Shown: positions 51,966 to 60,105 of the stretch, in pieces | Layout of the letters: the number at the start of each line of letters is the position of its first letter | Position numbering within the stretch: the stretch's first letter is position 1 | DNA from: Tellurirhabdus rosea | Lineage (GTDB): Bacteria; Bacteroidota; Bacteroidia; Cytophagales; Spirosomataceae | DNA: 64,000 nt | Direction: 5' to 3' | Assembly (NCBI RefSeq): GCF_026278345.1 | Contig: NZ_CP111085.1 | Location: 1,128,001 to 1,192,000, forward strand | Notes under the pieces: generated by a model | Told to the model about the DNA's origin: nothing | What the model saw: only the letters and a program-made list of their open reading frames with translations | The model's database searches: none | Made by a program: the position numbers and the translations under genes

Positions 51966-52588
51966 GCAAAAACGCGTATCAGTTTTTATTCGGAGAAGAG
52001 ACGCTCTACCGGGTTCCGGAGCCGGAGCCGGTCGTGGACGTTGCCGGGCCGCCGGTCGTTCGGCAACCCGAACTGGTGGTCGAAACGGTAGCGGACCCGG
52101 CTCCGGTCGTGTCCACCCCGGCCGAAACGCCTGTTGACCGGCCGCCCCTTGTCGTCGAGCCCGTTCCGCCCCTCTCCGCCGCCCGACCCGAACCGGTCCC
52201 GGAGCCGCCTAAGCCGGTCATCCCGCAGATTAATCAGAAGGTTCTGCTGCTGTTCGACGACGAACTGACCCCGAGCGAACTGATTCTGCTGGAAAACATC
52301 CTGAAGGCTGTGAACTTGAACATGGACGGCGTCGATGTGCTGAATCTGGCCGGTTCGGGGCTGGTGAACGTTCGGCCGGTGCTGGCCAGCAAGCGGGTGC
52401 ACCATTTTATTTCGTTTGGCGTACCGTTTACAAAACTCAATCTGAACATTGCCCTCAACCGGTACGAAATCCGCAACCTCGCTGGCATCAACTTCATGCT
52501 TTCCGACCCGCTCTCCGCCATTGAAGCCGACCGGGCGCTGAAAAAACAGTTGTGGCTCACGTTACAAAGTATCTTCCTCAACGTCTGA
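51962..52588 (+). CDS. Hypothetical protein, possibly DNA polymerase III psi-like
   Basis: Protein of 208 residues from ATG 51962, which overlaps the cytochrome stop codon; the frame upstream to 51602 lies inside the cytochrome gene. Residues 17-80 are a Pro/Val/Glu-rich linker and residues 85-208 a folded domain with INQKVLLLFDDELTPSELIL, ILKAVNLNMDGVDVLNLAGS, ISFGVPFTKLNLNIALNRYE and LWLTLQSIFLNV. The domain resembles small Bacteroidota proteins that I loosely associate with HolD-like psi subunits; this is weak. Coupling to a periplasmic cytochrome gene is odd for a replication protein, since it has no signal peptide. Confidence 0.45.
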   Translation: MSKNAYQFLFGEETLYRVPEPEPVVDVAGPPVVRQPELVVETVADPAPVVSTPAETPVDRPPLVVEPVPPLSAARPEPVPEPPKPVIPQINQKVLLLFDDELTPSELILLENILKAVNLNMDGVDVLNLAGSGLVNVRPVLASKRVHHFISFGVPFTKLNLNIALNRYEIRNLAGINFMLSDPLSAIEADRALKKQLWLTLQSIFLNV

Positions 52589-52623
52589 GATGGTTCGAAA
52601 CCAACTTACTTTTTCCTATCTTC

Positions 52624-52877
52624 ATGACTATGTATTTGGAAGAACGAGTCGAAAAACTGGAAAAGGAAGTGGAAATCACTTCCCGAGCGGTGGCCAGCCT
52701 CAACGATTTCCGGGAGGAAACCGGGAGAACTTTCGTCTTGTAAGAGCTGATATTACCCGGCTGGATGGCAGAATCGATAAAATCGAAACCAGAATGGACC
52801 GGCTGGAGACCCGAATGGAGCGCCTTGAGGAAGGCCAGCAAGTCATCATCGACCTGCTCAGGGAAAAGCTCAAATGA
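52624..52877 (+). pseudogene. Frameshifted small coiled-coil protein gene
   Basis: Two overlapping frames together make one heptad-type protein. From ATG 52624 the first frame reads MTMYLEERVEKLEKEVEITS and on to a TAA at 52741. The continuation in the -1 frame reads RENFRLVRADITRLDGRIDK and then coiled-coil repeats (METRMERLEEGQQVIIDLLR) up to the stop at 52877. The shift occurs at about 52710-52735. No canonical slippery heptamer is in phase, so a one-base deletion or sequencing error is more likely than programmed recoding. The intact product would have about 84 residues. Confidence 0.6.
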
Positions 52878-52967
52878 TTTCGGCTTCCGGTTGCCCGGGC
52901 GGGCTCTGTCAACAATCTTTTCCTTATTTTTGCCGTTCAATTCATCGCTTTTTTCAGGAAACGAGTA

Positions 52968-54302
52968 ATGGCAGAACCCCCTGACGGCACCGGTCCGGGT
53001 CTTCGGAAAGTAATCAACACCGCCCAGCTTTGGTCCATCGCCGTCGGGATGGTCATCTCGGGCGTTTATTTTGGCTGGAACAAGGGCTGGGCCGTAGCCG
53101 GAACGACGGGCTTTCTGCTCGCCACGCTTCTGGTCACCGTTTTTTACATTGCCTTCATCTTCAGTTACACGGAACTGACCACCTCCATCCCCCACGCGGG
53201 TGGCCCGTTTGCCTACGCTTCGCGCGCCTTCGGACCAACGGGTGGATTCATTGCCGGATTTGCCACACTGGTCGATTTTCTGATGGCCCCTCCGGCCATT
53301 GCCGCCGCGCTGGGCGCGTATGCCCACTTCCTCAATCCCGACTGGCCGGTCCTGTGGGTAGCCGTCGGCAGTTATGTGGTCTTCATTGGCATTAATCTGT
53401 TGGGAATAAAGGAGTCTGCCAATTTTTCGATGGTAGTCACGCTGCTTTCGGTGGCGGAGCTGCTGGTGTTCATGGCGCTGATTGTTCCTGCTTACAAAAC
53501 CGAAAATTTTCTGGCCCATAACGAGCCGTTCCGGGCCAGTGGCATTTTTGCCGCCATTCCCTTTGCCATCTGGTTTTATCTGGCGATTGAAGGCGTAGCT
53601 ATGGTAGCGGAAGAGGTGAAAGACCCCGCCCGGACCATTCCCAGGGGTTATCTGCTGAGTATCGCCACGCTGGTTCTGCTGACTCTGGGAATCATGGTGC
53701 TGAGCGCCGGCGTCGGCGACTGGCGGCAACTGACCGAGATCGACCACCCGCTGCCCGAAACGCTGGGGATGGTGCTGGGTAAAAACAGCGTCTGGTCCAA
53801 AGCGTTTGCCAGTCTGGGCCTGTTTGGACTGATTGCTTCCTTCCACTGCAACACCATCGGTTATTCCCGGCAGGTGTATGCGCTGGCCCGGAGCGGGTAT
53901 CTGCCGGAATTTCTGGCGGAGGTCAACACCCGGTTCCAGACTCCGCACTGGGCGCTCATCGTCGGCGGGCTGGTGGGCTTTGTGGCGCTTTTCTCCGGTA
54001 CCACCGACGAAATTATCATTTTTTCGGCGCTGGGTGCCCTTGTGATGTACATCGTCAGCCTGCTCAGCCTGTTTGCCCTCCGCCGGAAAGAACCAAGTCT
54101 CGACCGGCCTTTCAGGGCGCCGCTCTACCCGTTCGTTCCCCTGCTGGCGCTGTTTCTGTCGTTCGTCTGTCTGCTGGCCATCGTGTATTATAATCCGCTG
54201 CTTAGTTTACTATTTACCGGACTGCTGGCTCTTTCGCTCTTCTTTTTCTGGAAGATAGGCATCCGGTTTATCGACTCGCCTTCCGCCTCGCGCCTTAATT
54301 AA
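52968..54302 (+). CDS. APC-superfamily amino acid/ethanolamine permease
   Basis: Inner-membrane transporter of 444 residues with about twelve helices. The first reads LWSIAVGMVISGVYFGWNKG, and the second motif is YTELTTSIPHAGGPFAYASR. FLMAPPAIAAALGAYAHFL and AIPFAIWFYLAIEGVAMVAE are characteristic of the ethanolamine-permease (Eat) branch, so ethanolamine is the favoured substrate. No ethanolamine ammonia-lyase or microcompartment genes are nearby. An imperfect hairpin (54375-54410) follows. Confidence 0.8.
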   Translation: MAEPPDGTGPGLRKVINTAQLWSIAVGMVISGVYFGWNKGWAVAGTTGFLLATLLVTVFYIAFIFSYTELTTSIPHAGGPFAYASRAFGPTGGFIAGFATLVDFLMAPPAIAAALGAYAHFLNPDWPVLWVAVGSYVVFIGINLLGIKESANFSMVVTLLSVAELLVFMALIVPAYKTENFLAHNEPFRASGIFAAIPFAIWFYLAIEGVAMVAEEVKDPARTIPRGYLLSIATLVLLTLGIMVLSAGVGDWRQLTEIDHPLPETLGMVLGKNSVWSKAFASLGLFGLIASFHCNTIGYSRQVYALARSGYLPEFLAEVNTRFQTPHWALIVGGLVGFVALFSGTTDEIIIFSALGALVMYIVSLLSLFALRRKEPSLDRPFRAPLYPFVPLLALFLSFVCLLAIVYYNPLLSLLFTGLLALSLFFFWKIGIRFIDSPSASRLN

Positions 54303-54374
54303 GCACAATTCAGGTCCGGAAAACAGTCTCCGATTTGCGACTAAACAAAGGTTTTGTCATATTAACCAGCCGGA

Positions 54375-54410
54375 AGCCCGTGCCCTATCGTGGCCGAAGG
54401 GCTCCGGGCT
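54375..54410 (+). terminator. Imperfect hairpin after the permease gene
   Basis: AGCCCGTGCCC / GGGCTCCGGGCT with bulges in the 135-base gap after the permease stop. It lacks a T-tract, so the termination role is uncertain. Confidence 0.4.
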
Positions 54411-54437
54411 CGTCCTACCTAGTCCATTTTTGCTTTT

Positions 54438-55523
54438 ATGCGTTTATCTGAACGGTTTACATCCGCTAGTTCGTCCACCCCTCCGGCCCGTTCGGAATCG
54501 ATGCCCGCGGCGGAACCGGAAGCGCCGACGGTTCGTAGTTCCGAAGCCATCCAGCCGTCCCTCGCCCTCTTGCCCGACATTGACACCCAGTTCTCCCACT
54601 TCACCGACGAACCGGTTCCGGGATGGCTTACCGACCTCGACCTGCTCCGGGACGAAGGCGTGCTTTACGGCCTTTCGGAATCCCGGCCGGAGGAGAAAAT
54701 CCTCGCTATCCGGCACTATTTCCAGCGGCTGTCGGCCCCACTCGACCGGCAGGTGGAACAGCATAACGAACTGATCGGCGAACTGAATCTGTTCATCGGC
54801 GAACGCGAACAGCGCATCAGCGAAGGGGCCGCCCGGCAAGCCGAACTCGCGGCCCGGCAACCGCCCGGAGAACACCAGCTACCCCGCACGATTGCCGGCC
54901 TGCTGCTGTCCGGTGTTATGTGCACCGGAACGTATTACTTGCTGGAAGAAACGCTTCGCCCGGCTTTTCAGGAAAGCCGCATGATTTCCATCGGCGTGTT
55001 TCTGGCCGGGATGTTCAGCCTTTTCGGGCGGGTTTCCGTTTTTCATGACGCCGACACCCGCCTGACCTTCCGGCGGATGCTGGAAGAAGTCGCTCTGCCG
55101 TTTGCCGCCTCGCTGTTTGTGTTTGTTCAGGCGCTGGGTACGCAACCGCCGCTTCGGGCGGCCGCGCTGTTTATCTTTCTCTTTTTCCTGTTTCTACTTG
55201 GCGGAAAACTGCTGCTCGGCACGCTGACCGTTCTGCGTAACGACCTGCGGTTTCTGACCGCCAGCCGCGCCCTGCAGCGTGAAAAATTAACCCGGTCGGT
55301 GGAATGGGAAACGGAAAAAGCCCGGCTGAATACGGAAATCGACGGGCTGCGCGTTCAGAAGTGGCAGGTGCTTCCGCAGCTGACCCGGCTGGAGGCCGAA
55401 CTGCACGCCCTGCACGCCCGGCGCGACATGCTGATCAACATTTTTGAAAGTGAGTACAGCCTTGCCCGGAGCCTGAAAAACCGGCTCACCGAGGGCCAGC
55501 GGCGCCTGATCCGGGGGGATTAG
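54438..55523 (+). CDS. Hypothetical membrane protein with flanking coiled coils (pair member 1)
   Basis: Protein of 361 residues with no family recognised. Residues 95-150 are helical and charged (HNELIGELNLFIGEREQRIS). Four membrane segments follow: IAGLLLSGVMCTGTYYLLEE, ISIGVFLAGMFSLFGRVSVF, LPFAASLFVFVQALG and AALFIFLFFLFLLGGKLLLG. A C-terminal helical region of about 90 residues (QREKLTRSVEWETEKARLNT, TRLEAELHALHARRDMLIN) completes the layout. The N-terminus has a Ser/Pro/Glu-rich stretch. The next gene has a similar coil-helices-coil design, so they may form one complex. Confidence 0.65.
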   Translation: MRLSERFTSASSSTPPARSESMPAAEPEAPTVRSSEAIQPSLALLPDIDTQFSHFTDEPVPGWLTDLDLLRDEGVLYGLSESRPEEKILAIRHYFQRLSAPLDRQVEQHNELIGELNLFIGEREQRISEGAARQAELAARQPPGEHQLPRTIAGLLLSGVMCTGTYYLLEETLRPAFQESRMISIGVFLAGMFSLFGRVSVFHDADTRLTFRRMLEEVALPFAASLFVFVQALGTQPPLRAAALFIFLFFLFLLGGKLLLGTLTVLRNDLRFLTASRALQREKLTRSVEWETEKARLNTEIDGLRVQKWQVLPQLTRLEAELHALHARRDMLINIFESEYSLARSLKNRLTEGQRRLIRGD

Positions 55524-55605
55524 GAAATCTTTTTCGGGCCAAATTCGTTTATAGTCTATTGTACACCAACACCCTTTGCATGAGGAACCTGTCCATCACG
55601 ACCAG

Positions 55606-57006
55606 ATGAACAATTCAATGAACGAGCAACAGCCAAATCAGGGTGCTGATTTTCAACACGGATATACCAGTGGCGTGGAAGGCATCGACCGGCAGTCCTA
55701 CGAGGGCTACCTGTCCAGCCACGTCAACGATACATGGCTTGCGGAACGGGTGCAGGATAAGAAGGACGAGATCCGACAGATCGACCAGACCCTGACCGAA
55801 GCGGCTACGACGCGCAAAGCCGCCTACGACCGCCTGCAGGAACACCTGCTGAGTACGAACCTGGCCGTACAGGAAGCGCAGAAAATCGAAAAGGACATTG
55901 CTGATGTCGAAGGCGAACGCGAACAGCTGCGGGAGCGCCGCACCCGGAAAGCTTCGGAGTACTCGCTCCTGGCCGGGCTGATTTTCTTCGCGGCGGGCGT
56001 CAGCTTTGTGGCCGGCGATCTGATCATTTCGCACGAGATTGTGGCCTACGCCCTCAACATCCGCAACAACACGGAAGCGTGGATGTTTGCGGTCGGTCTG
56101 GCGATGGTGTCCATTCTGCTGAAACCGGCTTACGACCGCCTGATTGAAGAGCCTTACCTGACGGAAGCTTCTCCGCAGGCCGTGCGTCGCTACGGCTGGT
56201 TCAAAACGGGTCTGGCCGCCCTTTCGGTGATTACCCTGCTGGTGCTGGGCTGGTTCCGCTACGAGGCGTACCGGACGGACAAGCTGAAAGAGGCGATCAA
56301 CAAAAGCATCAAGAACATCCAACTGAATGCGCTGGACCCCGCCAATCCGAACCCGGTAGCCGACGCCGCGACCTTGCGGAAGATCGAACAGCAGTTGCAG
56401 CAGTCCGACGAGCTGAACCTGCAACTGGTCGACAGCCCGATGGCGCTTTTGTCATTCGTGCTGAGCGGACTGCTTTTTGCCCTGGCCGGGGCGGTCTGTC
56501 TGGGTATCGCGCTGCCGGTGCTGCAAAGCTACTGGTTTCGCTGGCTACAGGCCGATCCCAAGTTGTGGCGGCTGAAACGTCGGCGCAAAAGGTTGGATAA
56601 CATTCACCGGGAAGCGCAGGTCGAACTGGCTAAACAGCTGACGCAGAAAGCCATTCTGGAACATGATCTGGAAAGCCTCCCGCCGGTCGAAGACCTCAGA
56701 AAGCGGAAAGACCAGCTGAACGCCGAAATTGACCAGCTGCTCTACGAAGCCAAACTGGCGCATACCGACAGCCGGATTGCGGCATACAACGATGGGTACG
56801 AAAAAGGGCAGGTGGCCCGGCAGGCGATGTCGGAAGAAGAATACAACCAGTTCCGCAACGGGCTGTTTACCAACGCCAATCTGGCGGCCAAAGCCCGCTC
56901 GGCGGCTTCGGAACGGCCGGGCTCGACGACCAACTCCCGGGTCCGCCAGGACGGCCTCCGTCCGCATCAGGCAGTTCGGAAGTATCTGTCGGATGAATTA
57001 GAATAA
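55606..57006 (+). CDS. Hypothetical membrane protein with flanking coiled coils (pair member 2)
   Basis: Protein of 466 residues from ATG 55606 (MNNSMNEQQPNQ); a TTG start at 55576 is possible but less likely. Coiled coil (VQDKKDEIRQIDQTLTEAAT, VQEAQKIEKDIADVEGEREQ) precedes helices EYSLLAGLIFFAAGVSFVAG, AWMFAVGLAMVSILLK and TGLAALSVITLLVLGWF. A soluble loop of about 65 residues, a further helix (LSFVLSGLLFALAGAVCLGI) and a second long coil (RRKRLDNIHREAQVELAKQL, DLRKRKDQLNAEIDQLLYEA) follow. No similarity to a named family is recognised. It ends in a long hairpin. Confidence 0.65.
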   Translation: MNNSMNEQQPNQGADFQHGYTSGVEGIDRQSYEGYLSSHVNDTWLAERVQDKKDEIRQIDQTLTEAATTRKAAYDRLQEHLLSTNLAVQEAQKIEKDIADVEGEREQLRERRTRKASEYSLLAGLIFFAAGVSFVAGDLIISHEIVAYALNIRNNTEAWMFAVGLAMVSILLKPAYDRLIEEPYLTEASPQAVRRYGWFKTGLAALSVITLLVLGWFRYEAYRTDKLKEAINKSIKNIQLNALDPANPNPVADAATLRKIEQQLQQSDELNLQLVDSPMALLSFVLSGLLFALAGAVCLGIALPVLQSYWFRWLQADPKLWRLKRRRKRLDNIHREAQVELAKQLTQKAILEHDLESLPPVEDLRKRKDQLNAEIDQLLYEAKLAHTDSRIAAYNDGYEKGQVARQAMSEEEYNQFRNGLFTNANLAAKARSAASERPGSTTNSRVRQDGLRPHQAVRKYLSDELE

Positions 57007-57088
57007 AATAAGTCGTAAGTCAGTAAGTCGTAAGTGGCTCCGCTAGGTTAGGAAACGGCGGAGCCACTTACTGACTTACGACTTATTT
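57006..57088. repeat. Long hairpin between convergent genes (family member 13)
   Basis: Right arm 57058-57088 (31 bases) is complementary without mismatch to the left arm 57006-57043 apart from a 7-base extra CGTAAGT copy in the left arm. The stem ends in GTGGCTCCGC / GCGGAGCCAC and the loop is TAGGTTAGGAAACG. The extra copy shows that the arms change by slippage of short words. Confidence 0.88.
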
Positions 57089-57841
57089 CATCGGTGAATA
57101 ATCCGTCGGTTTCAGGTAGACCGATTCTACTTTTTCTACAATCTTGCCGGCCTTTTCCGACTCGTCGCGGACCTTGATCCAGTTGGGGTCTTTCCGGAAG
57201 CTGTCAAACGATTCTTTTCCGGCCTGTTCGCTCTTGTGGGCCAGCAGATAGATCAGTTTCGACTGGGCTCCGTCCTTCTCTACGGTCGTGAAATACACAA
57301 TGTTTTCCATCCCGTGCTTTTCGAACAGCTTCGTCGTATGATTCCGGAAACGGGCCAGCACGTCTTCGATATGACCCGGCGTGCCCGTATACGTCCGGAG
57401 TTCGAACGTCCGTTCGGGGGATTTTTTCTTCAGTTTCAACGCCGGGGAAAAGTCCGTAGTCGTCATGAAATAGGTTTCCACTTTTTGCACAATCTTGCCG
57501 TTGGCTTCGGTTTTGGCCACGACTTCCTTCCAGGCCGGGTCGCTGCCAAACGCTTTCCACGAAGCGTCGCGCGCCTCCCGGTTGGGATAAGCGAGAATGT
57601 AGTAGATGATGTGCTTCGTCGTGTCGGTGGGCACCCAATAGCCGACGTTTTCCATGCCGTGCTTTTCAAAAAGCTTGAGCGTGTGTTGCCGGAATCGGTC
57701 CACAATGTTCTCAAACTTGCCCGGCGGGGCATAGTACACGCGCAGTTCGAAGAGACGGGGATCGGGTTTACGGCCCGGTTTGGCAACAGCAGCAAAAAGA
57801 CTGGTGGTCATTAAAAGAAGCAGCAGAAACTGTTTTTTCAT
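57083..57841 (-). CDS. Exported protein with two NIPSNAP domains
   Basis: Protein of 252 residues with a signal peptide (QFLLLLLMTTSLFAAVAKPG). Two tandem NIPSNAP-type ferredoxin-like domains cover residues 28-135 and 145-250. Each repeats FELRxYxxxPG, FRxHTxKLFEKHGMENVxY and WxxxxxKTEANGKIVQKVE-like phrases, so internal duplication is visible. The biochemical role of the family is unresolved. It is convergent with the coiled-coil membrane gene and divergent from the alpha-E gene. Confidence 0.85.
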   Translation of the reverse strand: MKKQFLLLLLMTTSLFAAVAKPGRKPDPRLFELRVYYAPPGKFENIVDRFRQHTLKLFEKHGMENVGYWVPTDTTKHIIYYILAYPNREARDASWKAFGSDPAWKEVVAKTEANGKIVQKVETYFMTTTDFSPALKLKKKSPERTFELRTYTGTPGHIEDVLARFRNHTTKLFEKHGMENIVYFTTVEKDGAQSKLIYLLAHKSEQAGKESFDSFRKDPNWIKVRDESEKAGKIVEKVESVYLKPTDYSPMK

Positions 57842-58090
57842 GAGTACGGGTTACTTTGGAAAAGATTATACCTCTTTGCTCACAAATGGCAATCCGGCAA
57901 AAAACTACTCATATCTGTCCACCGAAGCGGGCAGGAACTTGCCGGAAATCTGCGGGTCCGAAAAAACTGCGAGAAAAATCCTGAAGAATTGGCAAAAAAT
58001 GATTTTTTGCGCTTTATCTTCGGAATTACCGCTCTTAAACTGGCAGGAACTTTCTTCTTTTTGCAATATTTCAATATAAAACGTAACCCT

Positions 58091-59047
58091 ATGCTTAGCC
58101 GCGTCGCCAATTCCATCTACTGGATGAACCGATACATTGAACGGGCCGAAAATTACGCCCGCTTTATGAGTGTCAACTTCAATCTGGCACTGGACTTGCC
58201 GCCGAATGTCGATGAGCAATGGGAACCGCTGCTGATCGCGACCGCCGATAATTACCTGTTTTACAACCACTACGACCAGCCCACGCGGGAGAACGTCATT
58301 GACTTCATGGCCTTCGACAAGCGGAATCCGAACTCGATCGTCAGCTGCCTCAACAATGCCCGGGAAAACGCCCGAACGGTTCGGGAAACGATCTCGAAGG
58401 AAATGTGGGAGAAGCTGAACGAGTTGTACCTCGACGTGCGGGACGCCTCTCCCAAAACAGACCTGAATCACTTACAGGAATTTCTGGATCATGTCAAAAC
58501 CGGCTCGCAGTTGTTCTACGGGGTCATCGACGCGACCATCACCCGCAACGAAGCCTGGCATTTCGGACGGATGGGCCGGTTTGTCGAGCGGGCCGACAAA
58601 ACGTCGCGCTTCCTGGATGTGAAGTATTTTACGCTCCTGCCCGCCTCTGAGGGTATGGGCTCTACGCTGGAATTGATGCTGTGGACGGCCGTGCTGAAGT
58701 CCGTCAGCGCGTATAACATGTACCGGCAGCAATATCGGATGATTACTCCCTCGACGATCGTCGAGTTTCTGATTCTGGACAAGCGTTTCCCGCGCTCCAT
58801 CGCGCACTGCATCCGGCAGGCGGAGCTTTCCCTATACGAAATTTCGGGTTCTTCGGTCGCCAACGGATTCAGCAACGAAGCCGAAAAGACCCTCAGCAAA
58901 CTCCGCTCGGACATCGAATTCACCGACACGGCCGACATCTTCCGCACCGGCCTGCACCGCTTCCTCGACAGCCTCCAGATCCGCGGCAACGAAGCCGACC
59001 ACGCGCTTTATGAGACGTATTTCAGTTTGAAGCCGGTGGAAGTATAG
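58091..59047 (+). CDS. Alpha-E domain-containing protein
   Basis: Helical protein of 318 residues starting at ATG 58091 (MLSRVANSIYWMNRYIERAE); the frame upstream from 57989 is unlikely to be coding. YWMNRYIERAENYARFMSVN is the hallmark of the alpha-E family, and GRMGRFVERADKTSRFLDVK is its second mark. In many bacteria this gene sits with a circularly permuted ATP-grasp protein and a transglutaminase-like protein in a presumed peptide-modifying system. Neither is in this window, so the protein is without its usual partners here. Confidence 0.85.
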   Translation: MLSRVANSIYWMNRYIERAENYARFMSVNFNLALDLPPNVDEQWEPLLIATADNYLFYNHYDQPTRENVIDFMAFDKRNPNSIVSCLNNARENARTVRETISKEMWEKLNELYLDVRDASPKTDLNHLQEFLDHVKTGSQLFYGVIDATITRNEAWHFGRMGRFVERADKTSRFLDVKYFTLLPASEGMGSTLELMLWTAVLKSVSAYNMYRQQYRMITPSTIVEFLILDKRFPRSIAHCIRQAELSLYEISGSSVANGFSNEAEKTLSKLRSDIEFTDTADIFRTGLHRFLDSLQIRGNEADHALYETYFSLKPVEV

Positions 59048-59053
59048 TGATTG

Positions 59054-59136
59054 AATGATAGAATGATTGATAGGTTGATTGGCTCCGCAGCGTTAAAATT
59101 TGCGGAGCCAATCAACCTATCAATCATTCTATCATT
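59054..59136. repeat. Perfect 36-base hairpin between convergent genes (family member 14)
   Basis: Left arm 59054-59089 and right arm 59101-59136 are perfectly complementary (36 of 36) around an 11-base loop GCGTTAAAATT. The inner stem is TTGGCTCCGCA. GATTGATAGGTTGAT is shared with members 3 and 7. It lies between the alpha-E stop and the barrel-like gene stop. Confidence 0.93.
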
Positions 59137-59141
59137 ACCTT

Positions 59142-59885
59142 TTACCGGAAGAACGGAAACGTCAGCGCGACGTACGGCATGGCGAAGCGGTGGCGGAAGC
59201 GGCGGTTGTCTTCCACGAGGCGGTTGTTGGCCCGGTATTCTGTGGTGAGCCACTGGTAGCCGATCTTGGCCGCCAGTCGCCGGCTGAAGTTCAGGCGGGC
59301 GTAGACCTCCGTGGCCAGAAAACCCATGTCGTTGTCCCCCAGCAGCCGGACGTTGATCCGTTGCGGCTGGGCGTACTGGTTGGTGCGGTGCAGATTCAGG
59401 CTGTCGGCCGAATTAAAGCCGGTCGAAGCCCGGTAGAACCCGTACCGGCCTTTGCCGACGCCAATGCCGAGAATATCAGCCGAAGCGCCCAGATCCACGA
59501 CGCCCAGATGCACCTGAACCCGCAGCCCGAAGTTGCCGGATGTAAACGACGTTTTAGGCATGGTCAGCGTGTCGATGTTAGCGGGGATAATCGGGGCCGA
59601 GAGGGCCGCGAAGCCGGTTTTTTCGCGCGTAAATTTGGCTGGAGCCGTGTAATAATCGACGCTGTTCTGACCGTAAAAAGTCTGAAACTTAAACGTCCAG
59701 CCGATTTGGAAAATCTTCCGCTGGTCGAGGTGCAGCATCTGAAAGTAAGTAAACGAAGGCGAAATGATTTTCGAATCGAAGGCGGCACCGAGATCAATTC
59801 CGCCGCTCAGACGAGTGGAAACGGGTGTTTGTGCAAAGGCAGTGGCGGTGTACAGAAACAATACACCGGCAAGCAATTTCTTCAT
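59142..59885 (-). CDS. Hypothetical outer-membrane beta-barrel-like protein
   Basis: Protein of 247 residues with signal peptide (LLAGVLFLYTATAFAQ). The rest is beta-strand rich: GGIDLGAAFDSKIISPSFTY, FQIGWTFKFQTFYGQNS, GNFGLRVQVHLGVVDLGASA, and a C-terminal strand MPYVALTFPFFR ending in Phe-Arg, typical of barrel assembly signals. No named family is recognised. A strong promoter lies directly upstream (59911-59939). Confidence 0.7.
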   Translation of the reverse strand: MKKLLAGVLFLYTATAFAQTPVSTRLSGGIDLGAAFDSKIISPSFTYFQMLHLDQRKIFQIGWTFKFQTFYGQNSVDYYTAPAKFTREKTGFAALSAPIIPANIDTLTMPKTSFTSGNFGLRVQVHLGVVDLGASADILGIGVGKGRYGFYRASTGFNSADSLNLHRTNQYAQPQRINVRLLGDNDMGFLATEVYARLNFSRRLAAKIGYQWLTTEYRANNRLVEDNRRFRHRFAMPYVALTFPFFR

Positions 59886-59910
59886 ACCAGACAGGTTGTA
59901 CTTTGTAACG

Positions 59911-59939
59911 CAAAGTTAGTGGCAAAAACAAGACGGCAA
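59911..59939 (-). promoter_or_regulatory. Bacteroidota-type promoter of the barrel-like gene
   Basis: Minus-strand TTG (59937-59939), an 18-base spacer and TAACTTTG (59911-59918), a full match to TAnnTTTG. The start codon is at 59885, so the leader is about 20 bases. Confidence 0.6.
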
Positions 59940-60058
59940 GGCCTCCTGACAAAAAACTGATTCAGCGCTCCGGTCTTCCATTGGATTATTCCGCTCTTCA
60001 CTCATTATGAAGGCGTTGCTGCGGAAGCCCGGCGGCAACTATGGTCAAAAAAAATTCG

Positions 60059-60105
60059 TTTAAAAACAAATGCCATATCTCCGGGATATGGCATTTGTTT
60101 TTAAA
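60059..60105 (-). terminator. Terminator of glgB
   Basis: Perfect 21-base stem (60059-60079 with 60085-60105), TTTAAAAACAAATGCCATAT and complement, loop TCCGG. It overlaps the glgB stop codon, and the T-rich ends work in either direction. Confidence 0.9.
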
